The notes beneath the pieces are model-generated. The model saw only the letters and a program-made list of their open reading frames with translations, had not been told where the DNA came from and did no database searches. The translations under genes were made by a program, and so were the position numbers. Positions 5,807 through 13,286 of a DNA stretch of 16,449 nucleotides are shown here, piece by piece. The DNA comes from Bradyrhizobium sp. (GTDB lineage: Bacteria; Pseudomonadota; Alphaproteobacteria; Rhizobiales; Xanthobacteraceae): positions 1-16,449 of the forward strand of contig JACDAG010000079.1 in the NCBI GenBank assembly GCA_013695565.1, read 5' to 3'. The number at the start of each line of letters is the position of its first letter. Position 1 is the stretch's first letter.

Positions 5807-8196
5807 CACGCACGCCTGAAAATCCCAGTGCGCTTTCGGTGCTCGACCGGCCGAATTCCTATATCGGCAAGACCGTGCCGCGGCCGAACCTTGACCGGCT
5901 CATGCAAGGGCGCGGGCTGTACGTCAGCGATATCGAGTTGCCACGCATGGGGCACGTCGTATTCCTGCGTTCGCCGCATGCGCATGCGAAGATCGCTGGC
6001 ATCGACGCGTCTGCGGCCAAACGAATGCCGGGCGTGATTGCCGTTGTTACCGGCGAGGAACTTGCTGACGTCATCTCGCCATGGGTGGGCGTGCTCTCGC
6101 ATCTGAAAGGCCTCAAATCTGCTCCGCAAAGTGCGATTGCGATCGACCGTGTGTGCTGGCAGGGCGAAGCCGTCGCAGCGATCGTCGCGACGAGCCGCGC
6201 TGCCGCCGAGGATGCAGCAGAGCATATCTCGGTCGCCTACGAAGAACTCGATGCCGTGACGGACATGCGTACCGCGCTCGACTCCACAACGCCGGTGATC
6301 CATCCAGCGCTCGGAGACAATTTGGCCTTCGAGCGCAATCACGACGCAGGTGCCGTCGACGCGGCCTTTGCCGGCTCCGACGAGGTGGTGGAGGCAGAAT
6401 TCGTATTTGGGCGGCATACCGGCGTGACGCTGGAACCGCGTTCGGCGGTTGCGGACTGGAATGCAGCCGAAGCGCGGCTTACGATCTATCAGGGCACGCA
6501 GGCGCCGCACATGGTGCAGAATATTGCGGCGCTCCACCTCGGCCTCCAGGAATCCCAGGTCCGCGTCGTCTGCAAGGACGTCGGTGGCTCCTTCGGCATC
6601 AAGGTCCATATCTATGCCGACGAGATGGCAATTTACGCGCTGTCGAAACTGCTGCGGCGGCCGGTCAAATTCGTCGCCGATCGAGTCGAGAGTTTCAATA
6701 CCGACATTCACGCGCGTGACCATCGCTGCAAGGGAAAAATCGGTGTCAAACGCGATGGCACGATCACCGCGTTCGAGATCGACGACCTTACCGGCATCGG
6801 ACCGTATTCGATGTATCCACGGACCAGCGCCATCGAGGCAAATCAGGTCGTCAATCTGGTCGGCGGGCCCTATGTCACCAAAAATTATCGCGCCCGCGCC
6901 CGCGTCGTGTTCCAGAACAAGAATGTCATGTGCCAGTACCGCGCCGTCGGGCATCCGATCGCGTGTTCGGTGACCGAGGGCTTGGTCGATCTGGCGGCGA
7001 TGAAGATCGGCATGGATCCCGTCGAGATTCGCCGGCGCAATCTGATTGCCGATGACGCTTATCCCTGTGCCTCGCCTTCAGGCTTGCGTTTCGAGCAATT
7101 GTCGCACCATGCCGCGCTGGCCAAGCTCATCAAGATGATGGACTACGACGCGCTGCGCGCGGAACAGGCCGCGCTGCGCGCCAGCAACATTCATCGCGGT
7201 ATCGGGATCGCCAGTTTTATCGAGGTCACGAATCCCAGTGCGGCATTCTATGGCGTCGGCGGCGCCAAGATATCATCACAGGATGGCGTCGCGGTGCGGT
7301 TGGATGCCCAGGGGGCCGTGATCTGCCAAACCAGTATCACCGAGCAGGGCCAGGGATCCGAATCGCTCACTGCCCAGATCGTCGGCAGCGTGCTTGGTGT
7401 CTCGATGGACCGCGTGCGCGTCATTCTGGGCGATACCGACAATACGCCCTATGGCGGCGGCACCTGGGCCTCGCGTGGCGCGGGCATCGGTGGCGAGGCC
7501 GCGCTTCAAGCTGCCAAGGCGCTGCGCAGCAATATCCTCGATGTTGCTGCCGCCATCCTGCAATCCACACCCAGCGAACTCGATATCGTCAACAATAGCG
7601 TCGTCAGCGCCAGCGATGGTGCGTCGCGTATCGAACTGAACGAACTTGCCAGGGTCGTTTATTTTCGCCCCGACACCCTGCCGCCGGGTATTCAGGCCGA
7701 ACTGATGGCGACGCGCCATTTTGTCCCTCGTGAGTATCCCTTTGCCTTCACCAACGGCGTTCAGGCCTCGTGGCTGGAGGTTGATACCGACACCGGCTTC
7801 GTCAAATTGCTGAAGCACTGGGTGGTGGAAGATTGCGGCACGATCATCAATCCGCAATTGGTCGACGAGCAGATCAGGGGTGGGGTGGTTCAGGGTCTCG
7901 GCGCCGCACTGTTCGAAAAATGCGAGTATGACGAGCGTGGTCAGCTCACCAACGCCAACATGGCCGACTATCTCGTCCCGATGTCCGGTGAAATGCCTGA
8001 TATCGATATCGGCCATGTGGTCTCCCCCACGCTGGAATCGGAATTGGGCGCCAAGGGGGCGGGCGAGGCCGGTACGGCAGGCGCAGCTGCCGCCGTGACC
8101 AATGCGGTGAATGATGCGCTCAGTCCGTTTGGGGTCACAATTACCGAGATTCCGCTGACGCCTCAAATTATCCTGACTGCACTGGGTCGAATCTGA
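5803..8196 (+). CDS. Molybdenum hydroxylase, molybdopterin-binding large subunit (CoxL/XdhB-like)
   Basis: The 797-residue catalytic subunit, of normal length (about 770-810). It would hydroxylate a substrate with water as oxygen source at a Mo-molybdopterin (probably cytosine dinucleotide) centre. Visible marks: the N-terminal a/b hammerhead domain (about 20-150); GGSFGIK (261-267); the active-site loop CQYRAVGHP (377-385); cofactor contacts EQGQGSESL (514-522) and GGTWASRGA (552-560); and GAGEAG (752-757), whose E755 is the catalytic glutamate of the family. The loop is not the AYRCSFR of true aerobic CO dehydrogenase: the position of the CODH cysteine is Ala381, so CO oxidation is unlikely. 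It also departs from the common YRGAGRPE of the family, with GHPI instead of GRPE. The gene overlaps the small subunit by four bases and ends 30 bases before the convergent dehydrogenase. Confidence 0.93.
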   Translation: MTRTPENPSALSVLDRPNSYIGKTVPRPNLDRLMQGRGLYVSDIELPRMGHVVFLRSPHAHAKIAGIDASAAKRMPGVIAVVTGEELADVISPWVGVLSHLKGLKSAPQSAIAIDRVCWQGEAVAAIVATSRAAAEDAAEHISVAYEELDAVTDMRTALDSTTPVIHPALGDNLAFERNHDAGAVDAAFAGSDEVVEAEFVFGRHTGVTLEPRSAVADWNAAEARLTIYQGTQAPHMVQNIAALHLGLQESQVRVVCKDVGGSFGIKVHIYADEMAIYALSKLLRRPVKFVADRVESFNTDIHARDHRCKGKIGVKRDGTITAFEIDDLTGIGPYSMYPRTSAIEANQVVNLVGGPYVTKNYRARARVVFQNKNVMCQYRAVGHPIACSVTEGLVDLAAMKIGMDPVEIRRRNLIADDAYPCASPSGLRFEQLSHHAALAKLIKMMDYDALRAEQAALRASNIHRGIGIASFIEVTNPSAAFYGVGGAKISSQDGVAVRLDAQGAVICQTSITEQGQGSESLTAQIVGSVLGVSMDRVRVILGDTDNTPYGGGTWASRGAGIGGEAALQAAKALRSNILDVAAAILQSTPSELDIVNNSVVSASDGASRIELNELARVVYFRPDTLPPGIQAELMATRHFVPREYPFAFTNGVQASWLEVDTDTGFVKLLKHWVVEDCGTIINPQLVDEQIRGGVVQGLGAALFEKCEYDERGQLTNANMADYLVPMSGEMPDIDIGHVVSPTLESELGAKGAGEAGTAGAAAAVTNAVNDALSPFGVTITEIPLTPQIILTALGRI

Positions 8197-8226
8197 ACAA
8201 GGACGACGCTGGCAAATGCCGACTGC

Positions 8227-9381
8227 TCATTCGGCGGCAGCGCTCGCGATCGCGTTCGCCTGCCGATTGGTAACGACAACCTTGATCGCATCGTCAATAC
8301 GCTCACGCGCATATCTCAGTGCGGTCGGCAGATCGACAAGTGGAAATGTGTGCGTGTGGATTTTCGTCGCATCGAAGCGTTTTTCCGCCATCAGCGCCAT
8401 GGCACGGCGCGTTGCGCTGCGGCCTTCGCCGCGAATGCCGTAAGCATAAATATTGTTCTTCACGAGGTGCGCGAGATCCATCGTGACGGGATCGTGTGGG
8501 AACGCCGCGAGACAGATTTTTCCGCCGCGGTTGGTCATGTGAATAGCCTGATTGATCGTGGCTTCTGTGCCGGCGCATTCCACCACATAGTCGGCGCCGA
8601 TGCCGCCGGTCAGCTGCTTGACGACTTCGACCGCATCTTCGTCGTTGATATTGATGACGCGATCGGCGCCTAACTCCTGACCGATTGCGAGCCGCCTGTT
8701 GCGCGTTCCCGTCAGGATCACCGGGCTCGCGCCGAGCGCCTTGGCGACGGCCACCGCGAGCAGCCCGATTGGCCCCGGGCCGATCACCACGACGCTCTCG
8801 CCGGCGACCAACCCTCCCAATTCAGTCAGGCCATACATCGAAGTGCCGGCGGTGACGACCAGCGTTGCCTCTGCATCGCTCATGGTGTCGGGAACGCGTG
8901 CCAGCGTGTTGATGTGGTTGACGGCGTATTCGGCAAAACCGCCATCGGTGGTGAAGCCATTGGCGCGGTGGCCCTTCTCGGGCTTCCCGTAATTCAGGCA
9001 TGAGGTGTACATGCCCTGGCGGCAGCGCTTGCACTGGCCGCAACCAGCGTGGATCTCCACGCTAACACGCTCCCCAATCCTGAATTCGTCGACATCAGGC
9101 CCGAGCGCTGCGACGGTACCCATATATTCGTGGCCCGGCGTGAAATTCTTGTTGAAAGGCAGGCCGCCCTGAATACTCGCCGGCGAGCCCGAATGAATGA
9201 TCTCGAGGTCGGTCGCGCAGATCGCAACCGCATCGATCCGGACCAGGACTTCTGCGCGGGCGGGAACGGGTACCGGCTTCTCGCGCAAGGAGAGATGGTC
9301 CGGATCGTCCAGTACCCAAGCCTTCATTTGACCGGGGATGGGCAGGTCGGGAGAAGTCTTGACGCCGGCGGGTTGGTACAT
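8227..9381 (-). CDS. Zinc-dependent medium-chain alcohol dehydrogenase
   Basis: A 384-residue member of the medium-chain dehydrogenase/reductase family, which oxidises an alcohol or polyol with NAD(P)+. Visible marks: the GroES-like domain with catalytic-zinc ligands C55 (motif CATD) and H84-E85 (TPGHEYMG); structural-zinc cysteines C114, C117, C120 and C128; and a Rossmann domain with GPGPIGLLAV (201-210). About 20 residues precede the usual family start (near MKAWVLDD), giving a short N-terminal extension. The ATG at 9381 was kept because AGAGGA lies about eight bases upstream. The gene is convergent with the Mo hydroxylase and divergent from the transporter operon, so it is a single-gene unit. 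The cysteine-rich lobe and GHE motif resemble sorbitol, threonine and glutathione-independent dehydrogenases; the substrate cannot be assigned. Confidence 0.9.
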   Translation of the reverse strand: MYQPAGVKTSPDLPIPGQMKAWVLDDPDHLSLREKPVPVPARAEVLVRIDAVAICATDLEIIHSGSPASIQGGLPFNKNFTPGHEYMGTVAALGPDVDEFRIGERVSVEIHAGCGQCKRCRQGMYTSCLNYGKPEKGHRANGFTTDGGFAEYAVNHINTLARVPDTMSDAEATLVVTAGTSMYGLTELGGLVAGESVVVIGPGPIGLLAVAVAKALGASPVILTGTRNRRLAIGQELGADRVININDEDAVEVVKQLTGGIGADYVVECAGTEATINQAIHMTNRGGKICLAAFPHDPVTMDLAHLVKNNIYAYGIRGEGRSATRRAMALMAEKRFDATKIHTHTFPLVDLPTALRYARERIDDAIKVVVTNRQANAIASAAAE

Positions 9382-9567
9382 GGGGCGGATCCTCTCACCG
9401 AAGCTTAGCTGAAATTGTCGGCTGATGAAATTCCCGGACGTCCACAGTGCTGCTGCGCCATTTGCTGCATAGCAATAAGCGCCGTCGCAAATCCTTCACG
9501 TGCGGCCTATACTTGGTCGCCGGTTGATGCTGATATCCATTTCAGCCGCGCGAAACCGGAGTAACCC
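9382..9567. other. Divergent control region between the dehydrogenase and the transporter operon
   Basis: This 186-base stretch has no gene. It contains a perfect short inverted repeat, TTGCT-GCAT-AGCAA (9462-9475), almost exactly at its centre; a possible -10 box TATACT (9508-9513) for the transporter operon with only a weak -35 upstream; and GGAG (9558-9561) as ribosome site for the ATG at 9568. The complementary octamers GCTGAAAT (9408-9415) and ATTTCAGC (9539-9546) lie near each gene start. No TGTCA-type Pho box half-site is visible. Confidence 0.4.
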
Positions 9568-10575
9568 ATGAAGACCGTCCGTTTTGTTCTTGCCTTGCTG
9601 GCGTTGGCGCTGATCGCGCCCGGGCAGTCCGCCAAAGCGGCCGACGTCATCTGCTACAATTGCCCGCCCGAATGGGCGGATTGGGCCTCGATGCTGAAGG
9701 CGATCAAGACCGACCTCAAATACGACATTCCGCACGACAACAAGAATTCGGGTCAGGCGCTGGCGCAGATACTGGCCGAGAAAAGCAATCCCGTCGGCGA
9801 CATCGCTTATTTCGGTGTCACCTTCGGAGCAAAGGCCAAGGCACAGGAAGCGCTGGAGTCCTACAAGCCGGCGAACTGGGATCAGGTAGCCTCCGGGTTG
9901 AAAGATCCTGATGGCTATTGGACAACGATCCACTCGGGAACACTTGGCCTGTTCGTGAACAAGGATGCGCTTGGTGGCAAGCCGGTGCCGGCCTGCTGGA
10001 AGGATCTGCTGAAGCCGGACTACAAGGGTATGGTCGGTTATCTCGATCCATCGTCAGCGGCCGTCGGATATGTCGGCGCGGTTGCGATCAATCAGGCGCT
10101 TGGTGGAACCGAAACCAATTTCGACCCGGCTATCACATTCTTCAAGGACCTGCGGAAGAACGACCCGATCGTCCCCAAGCAGACTTCGTATGCCCGGGTG
10201 GTCTCCGGCGAGTTGCCGATCCTGCTGGACTATGATTTCAACGCCTATCGCGCCAAATATTCGGAGAAGGGGAGTTTTGAATTCGTCATCCCCTGCGAAG
10301 GGTCGGTCGTGTACCCCTATATCATAGGCCTCGTAAAGAACGGGCCCAACAAGGACAAGGCCAAGAAGGTGATCGACTATCTGCTATCCGACAAGGGACA
10401 GGCTATCTGGACCAACGCCTATCTGCGTCCGGCCCGTCAAATTGAACTGCCTGCTGCGGTCAAGGCGAAGTTCTTGCCGGATAGCGACTATGCCCGGGCC
10501 AAGAGTGTCGATTGGGGACGGATGGAAACCGTGCAAAAAGCCTTTCTCGACCGCTATCTCGCCGAAGTCCGCTGA
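9568..10575 (+). CDS. ABC transporter periplasmic solute-binding protein (family 1; Fe3+/polyamine/phosphonate type)
   Basis: A 335-residue exported binding protein. Residues 1-24 form a Sec signal peptide (positive MKTVR, a Leu/Ala-rich core, cleavage after AKA before ADVICYN). The mature protein has the two-lobe pattern of COG1840-like receptors: an early strand ending near Cys29, GDIAYFGVTFG (78-88), a hinge near LGLFVNKDAL (126-135), WKDLLKPDYKGMVGYLDP (144-161) and late YPYIIGLVKNGPNKDKAK (249-266). Four cysteines remain after cleavage (29, 32, 143 and 243); C29 and C32 form a CxxC near the new N terminus. It leads an operon with two permeases, an ATPase and a phosphodiesterase. Relatives bind ferric ion, putrescine, 2-aminoethylphosphonate or other small solutes; the phosphodiesterase downstream hints at a phosphodiester ligand. 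Confidence 0.9.
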   Translation: MKTVRFVLALLALALIAPGQSAKAADVICYNCPPEWADWASMLKAIKTDLKYDIPHDNKNSGQALAQILAEKSNPVGDIAYFGVTFGAKAKAQEALESYKPANWDQVASGLKDPDGYWTTIHSGTLGLFVNKDALGGKPVPACWKDLLKPDYKGMVGYLDPSSAAVGYVGAVAINQALGGTETNFDPAITFFKDLRKNDPIVPKQTSYARVVSGELPILLDYDFNAYRAKYSEKGSFEFVIPCEGSVVYPYIIGLVKNGPNKDKAKKVIDYLLSDKGQAIWTNAYLRPARQIELPAAVKAKFLPDSDYARAKSVDWGRMETVQKAFLDRYLAEVR

Positions 10576-10580
10576 TGCAG

Positions 10581-10608
10581 TATGATGCCCTTCGTTAAGG
10601 GCATTGTA
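10581..10608 (+). promoter_or_regulatory. Intercistronic stem-loop between binding protein and first permease
   Basis: ATGCCCTT (10585-10592) and AAGGGCAT (10597-10604) are perfect complements around a CGTT loop. In RNA the stem extends outward by four more pairs to 12 pairs, including two G-U pairs. No U-tract follows, so it is not a classic terminator. The 3' arm contains AAGGG, the only Shine-Dalgarno-like sequence before the permease ATG at 10614. It could protect the binding-protein message from 3' decay and lower permease translation. Confidence 0.6.
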
Positions 10609-10613
10609 TCTCC

Positions 10614-11429
10614 ATGTCGCATAAATCCTTCGTCTGGCTCTGTTTGCTGCCGCTCGTGGTGGTGACGGCGGCATTTTTTCTGGTGCCGATGGCGCGGCTG
10701 GTCGTGACCGGTGCGGAGGGCCCGCAGGGCATTACGGGCTATCTGGCGATCCTGACCGAGCCACGTTACCGCGCTACTCTCATCAACACGGTGGTGCTGG
10801 CCGCCGCGACCACTATCGTAACGCTGATCGTGGCGACCATCGCCGGCATGTTCCTGCAGCGGCATCGCTTTCCCGGCCGGGCCGTGCTGATTGCGATGCT
10901 GACCTTTCCCCTGGCGTTTCCCGGCGTGGTCATCGGCTTCCTCATCATCCTGCTTGCCGGTCGGCAGGGCCTGATCGGCGATCTGACGAATCGCGTGTTC
11001 GGCGAAAAGCTGGTGTTTGCCTATTCGATCTACGGGCTCTTCCTGGGATATCTGTATTTCTCGATCCCGCGCGTGATTCTCACAATCATGGCGGCGGTCC
11101 AGAAGCTTGATGTTGGACTGGAGGAGGCCGCGCGTTCGCTCGGCGCCGGCCCATGGGCGGTGCAGCGCGATGTCGTATTGCCGGCGCTGGGCCCCGCGTT
11201 CGTTGCCTCGGGCGCCATCGCATTCGCTACCGCGATGGGCGCGTTCGGCACCGCGTTCACGCTGGCGACCAACATCGATGTGTTGCCGATGCTGATCTAT
11301 ACTGAATTCACACTGGCCGCGAATTTCTCGATTTCGGCCGCGCTATCGGTCGGGCTCGGTGTCATCACCTGGTTCATCTTGGCCCTTGCCCGCTCCTTCA
11401 GCGGTAGCGCCGTTGCCGCGGCCGGATGA
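10614..11429 (+). CDS. ABC transporter permease 1 (PotB/PhnT-like, binding-protein-dependent)
   Basis: A 271-residue inner-membrane permease with about six membrane segments; the clear hydrophobic blocks are near 7-31, 57-80, 90-117, 133-160, 193-217 and 240-262. The cytoplasmic EAA loop that docks the ATPase is EEAARSLGAGPWAVQRDVVLP-like at 170-190, with the conserved G at 177. The ATG at 10614 is the first possible start after an in-frame TAA at 10596-10598, and it lacks a free ribosome site because AAGGG is inside the preceding hairpin. The second permease starts four bases after the stop. The two permeases are separate proteins, as in polyamine and aminoethylphosphonate systems, unlike the fused FbpB of many ferric transporters. 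Confidence 0.9.
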   Translation: MSHKSFVWLCLLPLVVVTAAFFLVPMARLVVTGAEGPQGITGYLAILTEPRYRATLINTVVLAAATTIVTLIVATIAGMFLQRHRFPGRAVLIAMLTFPLAFPGVVIGFLIILLAGRQGLIGDLTNRVFGEKLVFAYSIYGLFLGYLYFSIPRVILTIMAAVQKLDVGLEEAARSLGAGPWAVQRDVVLPALGPAFVASGAIAFATAMGAFGTAFTLATNIDVLPMLIYTEFTLAANFSISAALSVGLGVITWFILALARSFSGSAVAAAG

Positions 11430-11433
11430 AACC

Positions 11434-12219
11434 ATGCGCGATCGCCTGATCTTCACCGGCCAATTATTGTTCACGTTGCTCGTTGCCGCATTCCTCGTGG
11501 TGCCCGCCATCCTGTCGATTTCGGCCGGGGTCACGGTCAATTACTTCCGCGGCATCCAGTCGGGTGTAACATTGCAATGGGTATTTCAGGTCTGGAATCT
11601 GTACGCAGGCACGATCCTGCTGTCGTTTGTGATCGCTTTCGCTACTCTCGTCGTCACACTGTTGGTTGGCGTCCCCGCAGCCTATGCCCTTCACGTTCGC
11701 CAGGGGCGGCTGTCGCTGATCGTTGAGGAAATCATCACGCTGCCGCTCGCCATTCCCGGCCTAGCAATTGCACTGGCTTTGCTGCTCACCTACCAGGGAT
11801 TCAGTGATTTCCGTCGCTCATGGCTCTTCATCCTCACCGGCCACGTGATATTTACCATGCCGTTCATGGTGCGCTCGGTGATGGCCGTGTTCGCAACGGT
11901 CGATATCAAGACGCTCGACGAGGGCGCTGCGTCGCTCGGCGCATCACCATGGCAGCGCTTCCGCGACGTAATCGTGCCCAACGCCGTACCGGGGATACTC
12001 GCGGGCAGCCTGATGGTGGTGACGCTGTCGCTTGGCGAATTCAACCTGACCTGGATGCTGCACACGCCCCTGACCAAGACACTCCCCATCGGGCTTGCGG
12101 ACAGCTATGCCTCGATGCGGCTTGAGGTCGCGTCAGCCTACACGCTGATCTTCTTCGTGATGATCATTCCGCTGCTGGTTGCGATGCAATTCTTTGCCGA
12201 AAAGGAACAGAAGAGATGA
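11434..12219 (+). CDS. ABC transporter permease 2 (PotC/PhnU-like)
   Basis: A 261-residue inner-membrane permease forming the channel with permease 1. Hydrophobic segments lie near 8-31, 57-85, 98-120, 130-154, 186-203 and 233-254. The EAA loop is LDEGAASLGASPWQRFRDVI (161-180). The ATG at 11434 was chosen because it starts MRDRLIFTG directly before the first membrane helix and lies four bases after the upstream stop. An earlier in-frame ATG at 11359 would overlap permease 1 by 71 bases and add a Pro/Ser-rich run unlike this family. The stop overlaps the ATPase start in ATGA. Both permeases share the fold but are not close copies of each other. Confidence 0.9.
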   Translation: MRDRLIFTGQLLFTLLVAAFLVVPAILSISAGVTVNYFRGIQSGVTLQWVFQVWNLYAGTILLSFVIAFATLVVTLLVGVPAAYALHVRQGRLSLIVEEIITLPLAIPGLAIALALLLTYQGFSDFRRSWLFILTGHVIFTMPFMVRSVMAVFATVDIKTLDEGAASLGASPWQRFRDVIVPNAVPGILAGSLMVVTLSLGEFNLTWMLHTPLTKTLPIGLADSYASMRLEVASAYTLIFFVMIIPLLVAMQFFAEKEQKR

Positions 12220-13271
12220 GTGCGTCAGCGGGACATGGCGCCTCGGTGCGTATTGAGGCTTGCGGCAAGACGTTTGCCGAGGGAACGCGCGCGCTGGAGC
12301 CCGCGACGCTCGATATTGCCCGCGGTGAAACGCTGGTGCTGCTCGGTCCGTCCGGGTGCGGCAAGACCACGATGTTGCGCATCATTGCGGGTCTCGAATT
12401 GCCCGATGCCGGCGGCAAGGTATTGTTCGACGGCAAGGATATGACATCAGTGCCGATCGAACGGCGCAACGTCGGCATGGTGTTCCAGTCCTACGCGCTT
12501 TTCCCCAACATGAGCGTGTCTGCCAATATCGGCTATGGCTTGAAAATCCGCGGTGTGCCGGACAAGGAGCGTGCGGCGCGTGTCGCTGAACTGGTCGCGC
12601 TGACCAACATTTCCGGGCTTGAGAATCGCCGTATCGACCAGCTTTCCGGAGGGCAGCGTCAGCGGGTGGCCCTGGCCCGCGCTGTCGCGATCCGGCCGGG
12701 CATCCTGCTGCTCGACGAGCCTCTGACGGCGCTCGACGCGGCGTTGCGCGATCGGTTGCGCGGTGAACTCAATCGCCTGCTGCGCGCGCTCGGCATCACT
12801 ACGATCTATGTGACGCATGATCAGGCCGAAGCCATGGAGCTTGGTGATCGTGTTGTCGTCATGGAGAAGGGGAAAATCGCTCAGATCGGTAGCCCGCGCG
12901 AGATTTACTTCACGCCGCAAAGCCGCTTCGTGGCTGAATTTATCGGCGCTGCGAACATCATTGAGGCGCCGATCGAGAACGGTCATCTTGTTTTGCCGGG
13001 CGGGCGGCAGGCGATCGGGGGCGAGGCAAATATACCGGCTGCGGTTGCCATGATTCGTCCCGAAACGATCCGTGTCGTGGAGACGGGAAGTGCTCCGCTT
13101 TCTGGCATGGTCGATAGCGTTAGCTTCATCGGCGATCGGCAACGCCTGGTCGTCAGTGGCGCATCGAGTAAGCTGATCACCGTTGACGCTCCCAACACGG
13201 TTCAAGCCAGGGCCGGCGAGCGGGTGGGACTATTGATTTCGCCGGACGCGGTCCGTTTGCTGCCACAATGA
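12216..13271 (+). CDS. ABC transporter ATP-binding protein (PotA/FbpC/PhnT-type with TOBE domain)
   Basis: A 351-residue ATPase that powers the transporter. Walker A is GPSGCGKTT (44-52), the Q-loop glutamine is Q91 (VFQSYALFPNMSV), the signature is LSGGQRQR (143-150), Walker B is LLLDEP (164-169), the D-loop follows as LTALDA and the switch histidine is H201 (YVTHDQAEAMELGD). Residues from about 240 form the regulatory MOP/TOBE-like domain seen in the spermidine, ferric, sulphate and glycerol-3-phosphate transporter ATPases, which can sense metabolites or EIIA. All catalytic residues are intact. AAGGA nine bases upstream and an ATGA overlap with permease 2 support the start. Confidence 0.93.
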   Translation: MSASAGHGASVRIEACGKTFAEGTRALEPATLDIARGETLVLLGPSGCGKTTMLRIIAGLELPDAGGKVLFDGKDMTSVPIERRNVGMVFQSYALFPNMSVSANIGYGLKIRGVPDKERAARVAELVALTNISGLENRRIDQLSGGQRQRVALARAVAIRPGILLLDEPLTALDAALRDRLRGELNRLLRALGITTIYVTHDQAEAMELGDRVVVMEKGKIAQIGSPREIYFTPQSRFVAEFIGAANIIEAPIENGHLVLPGGRQAIGGEANIPAAVAMIRPETIRVVETGSAPLSGMVDSVSFIGDRQRLVVSGASSKLITVDAPNTVQARAGERVGLLISPDAVRLLPQ

Positions 13272-13286
13272 AAATTGAGAGCGCCG

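Noticed and set aside
5746..6954. A 402-codon open frame on the minus strand, antisense to the molybdenum hydroxylase large subunit
   Set aside because: The plus-strand protein has full family motifs. The antisense product is an Asp/Arg/His-rich composition typical of frames mirrored from GC-rich coding DNA and has no recognisable domain.
7276..8166. A 296-codon minus-strand frame within the same large subunit gene
   Set aside because: Same reason: it mirrors a conserved gene, with no ribosome site, domain or sensible neighbour spacing.
5803..8196. Annotation as aerobic carbon monoxide dehydrogenase (coxL)
   Set aside because: The active-site cysteine loop AYRCSFR is absent; Ala381 occupies the cysteine position. 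Only family membership is supported.
8218..8235. Possible bidirectional terminator GCCGA-N8-TCGGC between the Mo hydroxylase and the dehydrogenase
   Set aside because: The stem is only five pairs with an eight-base loop, has no T-run, and half of it lies in the dehydrogenase coding end.
10575..10598. A seven-codon frame (MQYDALR) overlapping the binding-protein stop, possibly a leader peptide
   Set aside because: It is too short to separate from chance and lacks its own ribosome site; the hairpin explains the region better.
11359..11433. An upstream ATG for permease 2 that would lengthen it by 25 residues
   Set aside because: The extension overlaps permease 1 and is Pro/Ser-rich, with no family resemblance; the ATG at 11434 gives a normal N terminus.
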